A stretch of DNA of 64,000 bases from Streptomyces venezuelae (GCF_008642295.1 NZ_CP029190.1:7423501-7487500); one strand, 5' to 3'; shown: positions 51,773-61,762, counted from the stretch's first letter. Program-made: numbers and translations. The notes: generated by a model not told the origin, from the sequence alone.

Positions 51773-52205
51773 CCGGTACGTACCCCGGCCTCTCCAGACC
51801 GAGGGCACGTACGACTCCGTGATGACCAGGACCCTCAAGCCCGAACACCGCCATACCCATGGGGAATTCGGTGGATTCGGGATGGAGAATTACATGGTTC
51901 TCAAACCACCTGACATGGGGAAAATCGTGGCCGTCGACACCCCTGGCCGTGCGGTGAAGCCAACCTCAGGGGCAACCCTTTGCTGACCTGAAACTGAGCC
52001 TTGTAGTGGGCAGGCCGGGCCAACCGCAAAGTTCAAGGACACTGCCCCCGCACGATGGTGCCGGTCCGCCCTGAGCATGTGCCTTCCGGATCTTTCGCTA
52101 TGAGTAGTGTGCCGGGAGGCGCTCTGGATGCCCGGCAGTCGTGCCACTGGGGCGGTGGGGGAAGGCATGATCGAGTCTCTGGGGATTTGATGGTGGGGGT
52201 GTGGT
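51773..52205. other. Intergenic region without clear gene
   Basis: Nothing convincing on either strand. It separates the IstA fragment from the HEAT-repeat-type genes and likely contains the promoter for the latter. Confidence 0.4.
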
Positions 52206-53234
52206 GTGGGGGACTGGCGGACCGATCCGGCGTTCGCAATGTGCCGGGCGCTGGCGGACGGAGCGGATCTGGCCTCGTTCGCGGGAGGTGCCTTCGATGT
52301 CCGGGCACTGGTGGCCGGCATCCGGCCCGAGACCCAGCGCGGGTTCCCCCTCGACGCCGTCCCGTGGGGAAACTTCCCTCACGGGGACGATGCCCGGGAG
52401 GCCGTTCACCAGTTGTACACCGGCGACAGCCCCGCTCGCCATGCGACGGGCGTTCTCGGCGGCCTGTGTGCCAACGACAGCCGGGCGGCTGCCGCCCTCG
52501 CCGTACCGTTCCTGATCCCCATCGCCACCGATACCCATCATCCACACCGTGCCGACGCCCTCGGCGCACTCTCCGCCCCGGCCCGCGCCCGGCACTTCGG
52601 CGTCGCCTCCCGAGAGGAACTCCTTCTCCACCGCACCGACCCTCGACGCCACGCCCAAGACGACTATGACGACTACGGAGTCGAGGTGACCGGCTACCCC
52701 GCGGGCTGGTCGGTCGCCGCCGCCCGAGCCGCGATCACTGCCGAAATTCCCACACTCCTGCCCCTTCTCGATGACCCCGACCGCACCATCCGCATTGACG
52801 CCGCCTACGCTCTGGCCACCGCTGCCGACCCGGATCAGGTCCGAACCGCCTTCGCCACCAGGCTCGCCACGGAGCGCGACGCATTGGTCCGTGCCGCCCT
52901 GCTCCTCGCCGCTGCCGAGACCACCCGGGCCCACACACACCCGCCGACCGTCTCGTGGATCCGCGGGCGGTGGCAAGATCGGACACAGGCCCCCGAAGTC
53001 CGCATGGCCGCAGCGATCGGCTGGCTCTGCCTCACGGACGAACCCGCCCCCGAGAGCCTGCACCACACTTTTGATGCTCTCGCCACCGTCCAACTCGCGC
53101 ACGCTATGGACGCCCTGCCGTGGATGACCGCCGCCGCCGGATCCGGTGAACCGGGACTCCTGCGCTGCGTTCGCCGCATGCTCCACCCCGAAGAGCCCGA
53201 ACCGGACGATGACCCCTGGGCCGTCCTGCTCTGA
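52206..53234 (+). CDS. HEAT-repeat-type protein
   Basis: A protein of 342 residues. The C-terminal two-thirds show alternating helical repeats: IPTLLPLLDDPDRTIRIDAAYALAT, DALVRAALLLAAAETT, and PEVRMAAAIGWLCLTDEPAP. The pattern is that of HEAT/PBS-lyase-like alpha-solenoids, used for protein binding. A tandem paralogue-like gene follows. Such pairs frequently serve as immunity proteins to polymorphic toxins; that role is an inference. Confidence 0.75.
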   Translation: MGDWRTDPAFAMCRALADGADLASFAGGAFDVRALVAGIRPETQRGFPLDAVPWGNFPHGDDAREAVHQLYTGDSPARHATGVLGGLCANDSRAAAALAVPFLIPIATDTHHPHRADALGALSAPARARHFGVASREELLLHRTDPRRHAQDDYDDYGVEVTGYPAGWSVAAARAAITAEIPTLLPLLDDPDRTIRIDAAYALATAADPDQVRTAFATRLATERDALVRAALLLAAAETTRAHTHPPTVSWIRGRWQDRTQAPEVRMAAAIGWLCLTDEPAPESLHHTFDALATVQLAHAMDALPWMTAAAGSGEPGLLRCVRRMLHPEEPEPDDDPWAVLL

Positions 53235-53354
53235 GCAACGCGTGACCGGTCGCGGCCCTCAGTCATGCCGCCCGTGTGGGCTGAGCTGGGTGTTCCCCGT
53301 TCGTCCCTCTTCCGAGAAAGGGGAGTTGTCGGTGGGTGCTGGCAGGGTGTGTGC

Positions 53355-54548
53355 ATGACGGATAGCGAGAGTGCCCGCATAACGCGGATCCTGAGCGGGC
53401 TGCCGGCAGCCGCCCGGGAACTGCTGTTGGAGACAGACTGGGAGTCTCTCCAGCACGCCTACGGCTCCGGCGAGGACATACCCGTCTCCCTGTGCTCCCT
53501 CCTGGACGAAGATTCCGAGGTTCGGTCAGAGGCGTTGGCCGCGTTGGACATGGGCGTGCTGCACCAGGGCTCGCTGTACACCGTCACCGCGCCCGCGGCA
53601 CTGTTCGTCGCCGCAGTCCTCGACCACCCCATGTGCCTCGCCGAACACGAGGGGCACTTCCCGTGGGACGACGGGCCGCCGCGCAGCTTGCGGGCCGCCC
53701 TCTTGGTCTGGCTGGGGCAGGTTGCCGAATCTGCGGCCTACGGGGAGGATCCGGTGCGCGACCGCACCGACTGGCAATGGGCGCCCTGGCACGAGGAGAC
53801 GCGACGCGAGCACGACCTGGAGGAACTCGCAGCACTGCAGGCGTGCCGGGAGATACGCCCCACCCTCTACGACGCCGTCGAGCCGTTCCTCTCCTCTCCC
53901 GATCCCCACGTCCGCGAGGCCGCACTCGGCGCAGCCATGCCACTTCTCCTCGCCCCAGGGCTCGCCGACCGGGTGCCGCTGGCCGCCACGCTGCTGCGGG
54001 CACGGCTAGGTCCCGTGGCGGGGCGACGGGAGCGAGCGAGTGTGGCGCGGGCGCTCGGCGTATGGGGGGTGGACACCTCCGACCTGCTCGCCGACTCCGA
54101 CCCAGCTGTGCGGGTCTGCGCCGCGCTCGGTCCCGCCCATGTTGATCGGCCACGCGCTCTCGCCGTCCTCCTCGACGCCCTGCGGGACCCGCGAACGACG
54201 GACGGCTGGTTCCCCGAGCCACTGCCCGGGCTCGACGGGTGGTTCCGGTTCACCGTGCTGCGCTCCGCGCTCGCCCTGGCCGAAACCTTCGAGGAGGTGG
54301 CACCAGTGGCGGTCGCCATCGTGGCCGCCGGCGGCGCGTCGGTCACCGACCACGAACGCGGGCCGATCCTGCTCAGAGCCTTTGCCGGTGGGTACGCCCC
54401 GACCCACCCGCTCACCCCCGCCCAACGCAACCTGTTGCGGGCCTTCGTGGACACCGACGAGGCGACGGGCGGCATCGCCGGAAACGTGTTGTGGTTCCGC
54501 GCGGCCGGGCTGCCCGAGAACCGGGAGGGCATCGCTGCGTTGCTGTGA
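53355..54548 (+). CDS. HEAT-repeat-type protein (second of pair)
   Basis: A protein of 397 residues from ATG 53355. The solenoid repeats are visible: VSLCSLLDEDSEVRSEALAAL, AVEPFLSSPDPHVREAALGAA and LADSDPAVRVCAALGPA. Its N-terminal LPAAARELLLETDWESLQHAYG resembles the start of SMI1/HEAT-like immunity proteins. It is probably a companion of the previous gene. Confidence 0.75.
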   Translation: MTDSESARITRILSGLPAAARELLLETDWESLQHAYGSGEDIPVSLCSLLDEDSEVRSEALAALDMGVLHQGSLYTVTAPAALFVAAVLDHPMCLAEHEGHFPWDDGPPRSLRAALLVWLGQVAESAAYGEDPVRDRTDWQWAPWHEETRREHDLEELAALQACREIRPTLYDAVEPFLSSPDPHVREAALGAAMPLLLAPGLADRVPLAATLLRARLGPVAGRRERASVARALGVWGVDTSDLLADSDPAVRVCAALGPAHVDRPRALAVLLDALRDPRTTDGWFPEPLPGLDGWFRFTVLRSALALAETFEEVAPVAVAIVAAGGASVTDHERGPILLRAFAGGYAPTHPLTPAQRNLLRAFVDTDEATGGIAGNVLWFRAAGLPENREGIAALL

Positions 54549-54579
54549 CCTACGGGATTCAGGTCGCATCGGCGGCAAC

Positions 54580-54825
54580 ATGCGCCGACCACACCGCTAC
54601 CACCGCCGGCTCCTGCGCGTCTTCTGCCTCTCCGCCCAGATTGCCGCCCGCTTCTGCCCCACGTCCAAGACCTTCTACGACCGCAAACGAGCCGAGGGCA
54701 AGAGCCACAAACAGGCGATCCGCGCCCTCGCTCGCCGCCGACTCGACGTTCTGTGGGCCCTCATCCGCGACCAACGCCAATGGACAGCCCAGCCACCACA
54801 ACCGGGCCTGATCAGCGCCGTATAA
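54580..54825 (+). pseudogene. C-terminal fragment of an IS110-type transposase
   Basis: YHRRLLRVFCLSAQIAARFC, PTSKTFYDRKRAEGKSHKQA and LARRRLDVLWALIRDQ match the last part of IS110/IS116/IS902 transposases. The DEDD and catalytic-Ser regions are absent. Confidence 0.7.
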
Positions 54826-54959
54826 CGCCAGCCGCCCTGGTGATCGAGGTCCCTCGACCTGAGCCCGACTGGCAGCCGGCTACACAACCGACCTACTAAA
54901 CCGGCAAGAACCCCGCCTGCCAGTACAGCGTCTGGGAGCACTCAGCCCCGCTGTTCCAG

Positions 54960-55355
54960 ATGGTCGGAGTGCTGGCGTTGCCGGTGCAGCCCGTGGCTCA
55001 GCGGCTGCGTCTGCACGTGGAGCGGTCGTGGGACGGGGTGGACGAACTCGAGGTCGTTCTGTTCCGGCTGAAGGGTTTCAGCTTCGCGATCAGCAAGCAT
55101 GACGGCAATCCGGTCGGCGTCTCGTATGTATGGCTCACCCAGCCGCACGAGCAAGCCGAGAAGGCCCTGGACACCCTCCTGGAGGTGGTCGGAATCGGGG
55201 AGGACGTCGTCGCATTCCGCGGAGACGCTCACGAGGACCTAGCAGAGCGGACCGCCAAGGCACAGGATGCTGGCTCTCCTGATGAAGTCTCTGGCGTCGC
55301 CTTGCCGACCTCCCTATGGGCAAGGTTCCGGCGTGCCATCGGCATGCCCCAGTGA
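54960..55355 (+). CDS. Hypothetical protein of 131 residues
   Basis: LHVERSWDGVDELEVVLFRLKG, FAISKHDGNPVGVSYVWL, then LDTLLEVVGIGEDVVAFRGD form a compact alpha/beta protein with a variable tail. No family is recognised. No strong ribosome binding site is seen upstream of ATG 54960; GTG 54969 is an alternative. Confidence 0.55.
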   Translation: MVGVLALPVQPVAQRLRLHVERSWDGVDELEVVLFRLKGFSFAISKHDGNPVGVSYVWLTQPHEQAEKALDTLLEVVGIGEDVVAFRGDAHEDLAERTAKAQDAGSPDEVSGVALPTSLWARFRRAIGMPQ

Positions 55356-55381
55356 GCACCTTTGACGCTTGACAACGGTCA

Positions 55382-55725
55382 TTGGGAATCAGTCACAGGC
55401 GCCGGTACTGCCCTCGTCCGCGCCCCTGCCGGCAGGAGGCGTACCGGGACCGGAGGCGGGCCGCGTCAGCCGTTCGCGCCCGGATTGCTCTGCTGCGGAT
55501 CTCGCGGGAGATCCGGGCCCGGTGCGAGGCGGTGGAGTTGCGCGTGGCCGACGCGGCCGAGTACGAGCTTGCCGAGGCTGGGCTACACAGCACCGCCGCC
55601 GCGGACTTCCGGCACCTGACCAGCTAGCTGGTGCGGTGCGCGGTGATCGCGGATCGCGAGGCGGGCGTCACCTGGGAGCAGATCGGGCACCCGCACGGCC
55701 GGCCTTCGTGAAAGCGCGAGGTTAG
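55382..55725 (+). pseudogene. Remnant of a small HTH-containing protein
   Basis: ISREIRARCEAVELRVADAAE, then HLTS and a stop, then LVRCAVIADREAGVTWEQIG in the same frame. The last segment is the start of a Streptomyces HTH (ADREAGxTWEQIGxALGxSRQAA). A nonsense codon and lost C-terminus make it a remnant. Confidence 0.4.
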
Positions 55726-55845
55726 AGAAGGTCAGAGTGGCGTGGGACGCCTTCGATCGCAAGTGCACTGGGCGGCGGTTCCCGAGCCATGCTCAGACGT
55801 GATCCGGCCAACGCACGACAGAGGACCTGATGCGTTGTCAGCATT

Positions 55846-56436
55846 ATGCACATGGCGAATTTAGGTGAGCACATGCAGCGGCACGCACCGTCCTACGTCG
55901 GGTTGGCTGCCGTCATCGGGACAGTGGTGGCGGGTTACCTCCAGGCCGACGGCGTCCTGGAAACCGGTCGCGCCCAGGCACACAGCACACTGGAGGCCGC
56001 AAGGACCCAGGCGGCGGGCCAGCAGGCAACCGCGCGCACCAACGAGCAGATCACCCGCTACGGGGAACTCATCCAGGCCTCGAACCGCATACGGTTCCTG
56101 ATGCAGAGATTCGAGCGGTTGGACGACCGGTCCAAACGGGATCCGGCCGTCATTGCGGACCTTCGCCGGGGTACCGACGACCTGGTGGCTCGTGTGGCAT
56201 CGGCAGCCGTCATCCTCGGCAGTCATCCGAGCCAGTCCGTTCGCGACAACGCACACGGCATCGCCTATACCCTCCCGTACGCCGCCCGATGTCTTGAGAC
56301 CAGCCTTCCCGGCCTCGACGGAGCAGGCTACAAGGTGGAATATCCGGGCAAAGGAATGATGGACTGCGTGGAACTGGCCAAATGGTTGGACGGGCACGAA
56401 AAGGCACTGGCCAAAGAGCCTCCCTCGTTCTCGTGA
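55846..56436 (+). CDS. Membrane-anchored coiled-coil protein, unknown
   Basis: A protein of 196 residues from ATG 55846; ATG 55873 is an alternative. One N-terminal membrane helix (YVGLAAVIGTVVAGYLQAD) is followed by a long helical part (GRAQAHSTLEAARTQAAGQQ, TRYGELIQASNRIRFLMQRF). It has two cysteines (ARCLETS and MMDCVEL). Function is unknown; the shape suits a signal- or complex-forming membrane protein. Confidence 0.6.
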   Translation: MHMANLGEHMQRHAPSYVGLAAVIGTVVAGYLQADGVLETGRAQAHSTLEAARTQAAGQQATARTNEQITRYGELIQASNRIRFLMQRFERLDDRSKRDPAVIADLRRGTDDLVARVASAAVILGSHPSQSVRDNAHGIAYTLPYAARCLETSLPGLDGAGYKVEYPGKGMMDCVELAKWLDGHEKALAKEPPSFS

Positions 56437-56446
56437 GCAACCCAGG

Positions 56447-56821
56447 CGAGGTCTTCTTCATCCATTGGGCCTCGTCGCAGACGAGGATGCGGAATTCCTC
56501 GGCGAGGGCGTCTTTGAGGAGGTTGTCGAATTCGATGGGCCTGTTGGGCGGTTCGCCGGGCAGGCCGAGGGCTTCGAACAGGCCGTGGCGGATGTCGCGC
56601 GGGGTGGGGCCGGCCCGTAGCTTGAGGCGGTAGGTGTTCTCGGGTGCAAGGTGGCGCAGTGCGGAGTTGATCGACATGGTCTTGCCGGAGCCTGCGGGGC
56701 CGTAGACGCACATCATGGCTTTGGCTTCGATGACGGCCTCGACGTTGTCCCTCGTGGTGAGCAGGGCTTCGGTGCCGACTAGCTGGGCGTGTTCGAGGCC
56801 GAGGAAGTGGTCGTCGGTCTC
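56447..56821 (-). pseudogene. Fragment of a TniB-like transposition ATP-binding protein
   Basis: The frame reads DDHFLGLEHAQLVGTEALLT, then AKAMMCVYGPAGSGKTMSIN (Walker A) and EEFRILVCDEAQWM (Walker B). It ends abruptly after EAQWM at its 3' side and is cut on its 5' side by the IS5-type element at 56822. Both the N-terminus and the C-terminal half are missing. Confidence 0.75.
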
Positions 56822-57070
56822 AGAGGGCGTTTGAAGTAGGCGGATTGCCCTTTGATGCCCTAGTACGTCCCTCGCCAGGTGGGTGTGGTTTCGTCTGTTA
56901 TGCGCTTGGCGAGGTTGTCGATCGAGGCGATGTGGATCATGGCTTCGGAGCTGGTGGTGAGGGTCTCGTAGTCGCGGGCGAGGCGGCGGTGCGTCATGAT
57001 CCAGCCGGTTGGGTCGGCCGCGCGGCGAGGTGTCTGCCAAGGCAGGTCCTTTTCCGCGCGGCCTCCCGCC

Positions 57071-57105
57071 GAACCGGACGTGATGGTTTCCCGATCATCC
57101 GGCTC
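57071..57105 (-). ncRNA. Group II intron domain V
   Basis: On the minus strand it is GAGCCGGATGATC-GGGAAACC-ATCACGTCCGGTTC, the conserved 34-nt-type hairpin with GAAA tetraloop and the catalytic-triad region. Downstream, GGCCGCGCGG and CCGCGCGGCC pair as the domain VI stem before the 3' end. Confidence 0.8.
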
Positions 57106-57113
57106 TCCAGTGA

Positions 57114-58895
57114 TCACCGCGTGAGTGATTCAGCCGATCGTGCGACACGGATGCGATCGTGACAGCTGACACAGGCCACAACTGTCTTGCGGCGCCGGTC
57201 GAGCATGACGCGTGCCCAGTCGGACGGCGGCCATCCGGAACGCGCGAGATCGGCGAGTGCACGAATGTGATGTACCTCGACATCGCCGGTGCTTCCGCAG
57301 ATCTCGCAGGTATCCGCAAGGAGCCTTGTGATCAGCTCTTTTTGCGGATAGTCCACCCAGACGGCGCGGCGGTCGACCACCTTCGCCGATCGCTGCTGCT
57401 GGAGTGGAATCCCACCGAACCTTGCCACCAGTGGTTTCCTGTTCTTCCGTTCGATGCGGGCCTCGAAACAGACTCGGGGCCCGTTGGTGGTGTCGATTCT
57501 GGCCTTGTGCTTGGCTGCCATTTTCGACACCGTCGAGCGGTGCTTGGCCGCGAGGGTCTTGAGCATGGAGGTCTCCATGACCCATTGCATGCGGTGCAGC
57601 CGGAAGACGTCTCCGGCAAGAAAGTAGTACTGAACAATGCCCCGGTAGACCGCTCCGTAGGTCGCAACGATCGCATGGTCGCCGCTGTTGATCAGAGCGT
57701 TTCTTCTCGCGGGCTTTCCGCGGAAGAGGTATGGGGCACATTTGGCTTTGATCACGTCTCGTGGGACACGTAGTGCGATCTGACCGTTGACACGCCGGTA
57801 ACGGCCCGTCTTCTTCGTGTCGTTGTGCTGAGTCGTGATCTCGTAGCCGAGGAACCTCGCGGCCCCGGTGCGGGCATGGGTGATCAGCGTCTTGTCCTGG
57901 GAGAGTTCCAGCTTGAGTTCGTCGCGCAGGAACTCCGCCAGGCGGTGCTTGATCTGCTCGGCCTCGGCTTTGGGTCCGGTGAATCCGAGGAGGTGGTCGT
58001 CCGCGTAGCGGATATAGCGCAGCCTCCGGTATCCCGGATCATTCGGATCCGAGCTCGGCAGACTGACCATCTGCTGACGGAGTGTCCGGGATTCAGCCCG
58101 GTCACCGCGCCGGCGGGCTTTCGCCAGGAGATTCTGCAACTCCAGATAGGCGGGGTTGCGGGCCCGGCGGTCTCCCCGGGTGTATTCCGGTATCAGAACA
58201 GTTTCGACGAACTCGTCCAACTTGTGCAGGTAGATGTTGGACAGGACCGGGGAAGCCACTCCGCCTTGCGGCGCTCCGGAGAGTGTGGCGCCCCACTTCC
58301 AGTCCTCCAGGTATCCGGCCGTCAGCATGTTGTGCACCAGCCGTAGAAACCGCTGGTCACGGATCTTCTCGCCGAGGATCGACAGCAGGACTTGGTGGTC
58401 CAGGCTGCCGAAGCAGTCGGCGATGTCGCCCTCGATGAACCAGGACGTCCCGGTCCACGTGTGGGCCACCTCCCGCAAAGCGGTGTGGCAGCCCCGACGG
58501 GGGCGGAATCCATGAGATCGGTCGGAGAATGTCGGATCGTAGTACGCCTCCAATAAGAGACGGACCACTTCACCGACGAGTTTGTCCGACCAGGTCGGAA
58601 GTCCCAGCGGGCGTGTCTTCCCGTTCTTCTTCGGGATTAGAACTCGCCGGACCGGACGGAAGCGGTATCGCTCGTGACGTACCGCTTCGATGATCCGGCT
58701 GATCTTCCGCTGTGACATACCGTCCACGGTTTCCGGTGTGACCCCGGGTGTCATTGCGTCGTGGTTGGCGTAGATGCGCCCGTAGGCCATTAGATACAAC
58801 TGCGGGTTGAACAGCTGTCGATACAGTTCGTTGCACGGCAGGCCGCGCCTGCCGCGTTCACGCAGGACACCCAGCACCGTTTTGGCACTCTGCAT
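57114..58895 (-). CDS. ltrA: Group II intron reverse transcriptase/maturase with HNH endonuclease
   Basis: ATG at 58895 has GGGAGG eight bases upstream and gives 593 residues. The reverse transcriptase domain includes RVLIPKKNGKTRPLGLPT (about 84-101), DIADCFGSLDHQVL, GAPQGGVASPVLSNIYLHKLD and the catalytic YADD (297-300). The maturase X domain follows (YYFLAGDVFRLHRMQWVME). The C-terminal HNH has CEICGSTGDVEVHHIRALAD and CVSCHDRI near the end. All domains are intact, so the intron may still splice and move by retrohoming. Confidence 0.9.
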   Translation of the reverse strand: MQSAKTVLGVLRERGRRGLPCNELYRQLFNPQLYLMAYGRIYANHDAMTPGVTPETVDGMSQRKISRIIEAVRHERYRFRPVRRVLIPKKNGKTRPLGLPTWSDKLVGEVVRLLLEAYYDPTFSDRSHGFRPRRGCHTALREVAHTWTGTSWFIEGDIADCFGSLDHQVLLSILGEKIRDQRFLRLVHNMLTAGYLEDWKWGATLSGAPQGGVASPVLSNIYLHKLDEFVETVLIPEYTRGDRRARNPAYLELQNLLAKARRRGDRAESRTLRQQMVSLPSSDPNDPGYRRLRYIRYADDHLLGFTGPKAEAEQIKHRLAEFLRDELKLELSQDKTLITHARTGAARFLGYEITTQHNDTKKTGRYRRVNGQIALRVPRDVIKAKCAPYLFRGKPARRNALINSGDHAIVATYGAVYRGIVQYYFLAGDVFRLHRMQWVMETSMLKTLAAKHRSTVSKMAAKHKARIDTTNGPRVCFEARIERKNRKPLVARFGGIPLQQQRSAKVVDRRAVWVDYPQKELITRLLADTCEICGSTGDVEVHHIRALADLARSGWPPSDWARVMLDRRRKTVVACVSCHDRIRVARSAESLTR

Positions 58896-60329
58896 TTCGC
58901 ATACCTCCCAGGTCTCGGTGTCCGAATCACCTGGCCCCCTTCGCCCTACGGACGGCTTTCCCGCCCCTCCCTGGCCGGTCGTGACTCCGGCGACTACTAC
59001 GGGGCCTCCGTCGCCATAGGATTCGCATCCCGTAGGCGATCCCACGTTCGTCCCTGTCTGTACGTTCTAGCGCGACTTAGGCGCCCCACTCATCTCCTTG
59101 AATGTCCTCGTTGGACATCGCCCCGAACTCCGGAGGTGCACTGACCAACACTATCGATGCCAGTGCAGAGTCGGCGCCGGTTTCAGTTGTCTTTCCGGCG
59201 GATGGGAACTTGCATCTTCTGGAGATTGGGCTTCAAACAATCCAGTCTTCGCCATATCGCGCGGGCCGCCCAGCACACCGTCCCTGACAACTGGACCCGG
59301 TTACTGGTTTTCTGACATGCTCTTGTCCCCTTCGCCTTTCGGGCCCAGGTAAGTCATTCGGCCCAAGAACCTCCTTCCGAGTTCCTCCCGGCTGAACCGG
59401 GGATACAAACAGAGCGCCTCGTGGCGCACAAGGCGCGCTCGACTACCCATCGGTAGACGCCCAGGCCGCTGCCGTGGGGTGTGCCGCGTCGGGCGATGAC
59501 GGGGAGGATCCGGCGGGCCCGGACCGGGTCGCGGTAGACGTCGTGGTCGTAGCCTCGGTCGGCGAAGACCGACTGGGGCTTGCGGCGGGGCCGTCCGGGC
59601 CTGCCGCGGACGGGCGGGACGGCGTCGAGCAGGGGCATGAGCTGGGTGACGTCGTTGCGGTTGCCGCCGGTGAGGATGACCGCGAGCGGGGTGCCGTGGC
59701 CGTCGGTGATCAGGTGGTGCTTGGAGCCGGCCCGTCCCCGGTCGACTGGCGACGGGCCCGTCTGGAGCCCCCTTTTAACGCCCTGACATGGCTGGAGTCG
59801 ACGACCGCCCGCGACCAGTCGAGGCGGGCGGCGGCGTTCAGCTCAGCCAGCAGCACCTCGTGCAGCCGCTGCCAGACTCCGGCCTCGTTCCAGTCCCGCA
59901 GTCGTCGCCAGCACGTCATACGGACCCGAAGCCGAGCTCCTGGGGTAGGTGTTCCCACTGGATGCCGGTGTGCAGCACGAACAGAATCCCGCACAGCGCC
60001 TGCCGGTCCGGGACCGGCTTGCGGCCCGGGTACCTGAACCGCCTCTCTCGCTCTGGCAGGAGCGGCTCGATCCGCTCCCACACGTCATCCGACACGATCC
60101 ACGGTGAAGCCCCCATGGCCCGGACAACGCTGAACTCGCCCACCGGACACGGTCACCAGGGCCGATCCACCTCATTGTGTTAGGCGTTCTAAAGCATTCG
60201 GTGGAGAGCTGAACGAACCGCTTTTGAAGAGATCGAGACGGCCGCACCACTAGCAAAGAGGCGTGCGGGCGCGCGGGGCGCCGTTCGGTTGGATGATGTC
60301 AGGGATACAGCAGATACAGAGAGGCTGAC

Positions 60330-60920
60330 GTGGTTATGGATTTGGACATGGGTACCGTCCCTGCTTGGGTCGCCACGGGATCTGCTGTGATGGCTGCTGT
60401 GTCCTATAGGCGCAGTGTAAAAGACAAGGAGCAGGAGCAGGCGAGCAAGATCGCCGCATGGGTTGTGCGTAGTCAGGAGAAGGACTCGATTGCCCATCTT
60501 CTAGTGAGTAATTCCAGTGATGCTTCTGTCTACCATTTGGAGGTCGTTTCCTCGACGTCAGGAAAACCTCTCTGTCCCACCATCGTTGAGGTGCCAGCCA
60601 TGTCAGCCACTCAGCATGCCCTCGCTTCCCCAGAGGAGGTCAAACTCCATGAGGGGGCCGTGCAAGTCGCTAGATTCGTCACAGGGATGGTGATCGGGTG
60701 GCCCGGAGGTATTCACCTAGCCGGGATTTCAGATCGGCCTGATAGGGGCGAGCAATTATTCTTCGACTTCCCGTCCAAAGCTACGTTCAGGGACGCGCTG
60801 GGTAGGTGGTGGGTCAAGACAGACAAGGGGAAACTCAGGCGAATGAAGCCCACTTTTAAGGAAAGGGTAGCGTTGTGGACTAGCCGGTATATTCAAAGGA
60901 AGGTGTCGAAGGTCAAGTGA
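60330..60920 (+). CDS. Hypothetical protein of 196 residues
   Basis: GTG at 60330. The N-terminus has a short hydrophobic stretch (VPAWVATGSAVMAAVSY), then RSVKDKEQEQASKIAAWVV, a beta-rich domain with HLLVSNSSDASVYHLEVVS, and a basic tail (TSRYIQRKVSKVK). Base composition is lower in GC than the neighbours, hinting at a different origin. A membrane-associated protein of unknown role. Confidence 0.6.
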   Translation: MVMDLDMGTVPAWVATGSAVMAAVSYRRSVKDKEQEQASKIAAWVVRSQEKDSIAHLLVSNSSDASVYHLEVVSSTSGKPLCPTIVEVPAMSATQHALASPEEVKLHEGAVQVARFVTGMVIGWPGGIHLAGISDRPDRGEQLFFDFPSKATFRDALGRWWVKTDKGKLRRMKPTFKERVALWTSRYIQRKVSKVK

Positions 60921-61762
60921 GGCAACCTCATCATGCGAGACAAAGGCCAGTTGGAATGAATCGAGGCTGGGTGAGATCGATGAAAACCGATGCGGCGTAC
61001 GTTCCGGTTCCGGCTCGATGGCCCGCACCTGGTCCTGGCCGACGACGCCGAGGGGGAAGATGTGCTGTCCGGCTGGTTACCGATGCGGACGCCGACGAGC
61101 TGGCCGCCTTGGCCGCGGGGGAGCTCGGCGCCTCGTTGGGCCGGCTGACTGCGCCGGGCACGGATCCGCTGGCGGTGCTGGGGGAGGTGCGGGTGATCGA
61201 GCGGTTCCGGTCGGGGTCGGGTGGCCTGAGGGTGACGCTGGCGTGGCCGGCTGGCCTGCGGGGCACCGCCGTGGAGGGGCCGGCGGGTGGGGTGGTTCGG
61301 CACGGGGTGCCGTCGGCTGGCTCGGGGCAGGAGTGCGTGTGCCGCCGGTATGCCCGCGGGGGCCTGGATCCGGTGTCCTGGTGCGCCGAACACGGGGACG
61401 CAGCCGGGCCCGGTGATGGAGTGGCACCCCGGCGGAGGAGTGAGGTGTACGGACCTGGTTCGCAGCCGTACCGGCGCCGCAGAGATCGCGCCCGCTGGTG
61501 GGGCCCTGTGACCTGGGAGTGGGGCCACTACCGGGACCTGGACGCCTACTTCGGGCCCGCGGTCGGGCAGGCATTGCAGCGGGCCCACCGCGCAGGCGTC
61601 AGCTACCTCACTGCCGCCTACCTCCGGGCCAAGGCCGGGCAGGTCCGGTTCCGGTTCACCGTCATCAACACCGTGGACCGGTACATCGTCCACACCGCCG
61701 AGTACCCGTCCACCAATTTCGACCCCCGACAGGCATCAATCCGGCTGCAATTGGAGGGATAA
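60917..61762 (+). pseudogene. Probably frameshifted or chimeric hypothetical gene
   Basis: The 281-codon frame contains good-looking blocks: VTDADADELAALAAGELGAS, VLGEVRVIERFR, CVCRRYARGGLDPVSWCAEH and a C-terminal SYLTAAYLRAKAGQVRFRFT. Before 61080 a better protein sequence (FRFRLDGPHLVLADDAEGED, VLSGWLPM) lies in another frame, which suggests a frameshift near 61080. The gene is unfamiliar; its last 145 bases overlap an opposite-strand ORF. Confidence 0.4.

Larger units (their letters stand above)
57008..59429 (-). mobile_element. Group II intron, 2,422 bp
   Basis: The 5' end GTGCGCC at 59429 and the 3' end ...CCCAAC at 57008 are fixed by the split transposase codon TT|C, which restores VVERAFGWIM on joining. 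The 5' region has the compact structured sequence after GTGCGCCACGAGGCGC. Domain V is at 57071-57105. The intron encodes a reverse transcriptase/maturase with an HNH endonuclease. Confidence 0.85.
56860..60116 (-). pseudogene. IS5-family transposase split by the intron, with two frameshifts
   Basis: It starts MGASPWIVSDDVWERIEPLL at 60116. A shift near 59920-59935 leads into MTCWRRLRDWNEAGVWQRLH...VVDSSHVRALKGG, and a second in the AAAAGGGGG run (near 59770) leads into the PSPVDRGRAGSKHHLITDG part. The 5' exon ends at GTCGAGCGCGCCTT (59430) and the 3' exon starts CGGCTGGATCATG (57007). Joined, they read VVERAF-GWIMTHRRLARDYE, exactly as in IS5 transposases. The C-terminus is at 56860. Even after splicing, two indels remain. 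Confidence 0.75.
56822..60195 (-). mobile_element. IS5-family element interrupted by a group II intron (ends approximate)
   Basis: Without the intron the element is about 0.95 kb, the normal IS5 size. One end (GAGGGCGTTTGAAG, near 56823) interrupts the TniB-like fragment. The other end is near 60190 (TTTAGAACGCC on the minus strand). Inverted repeats are weak, so the limits are approximate. Confidence 0.6.
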
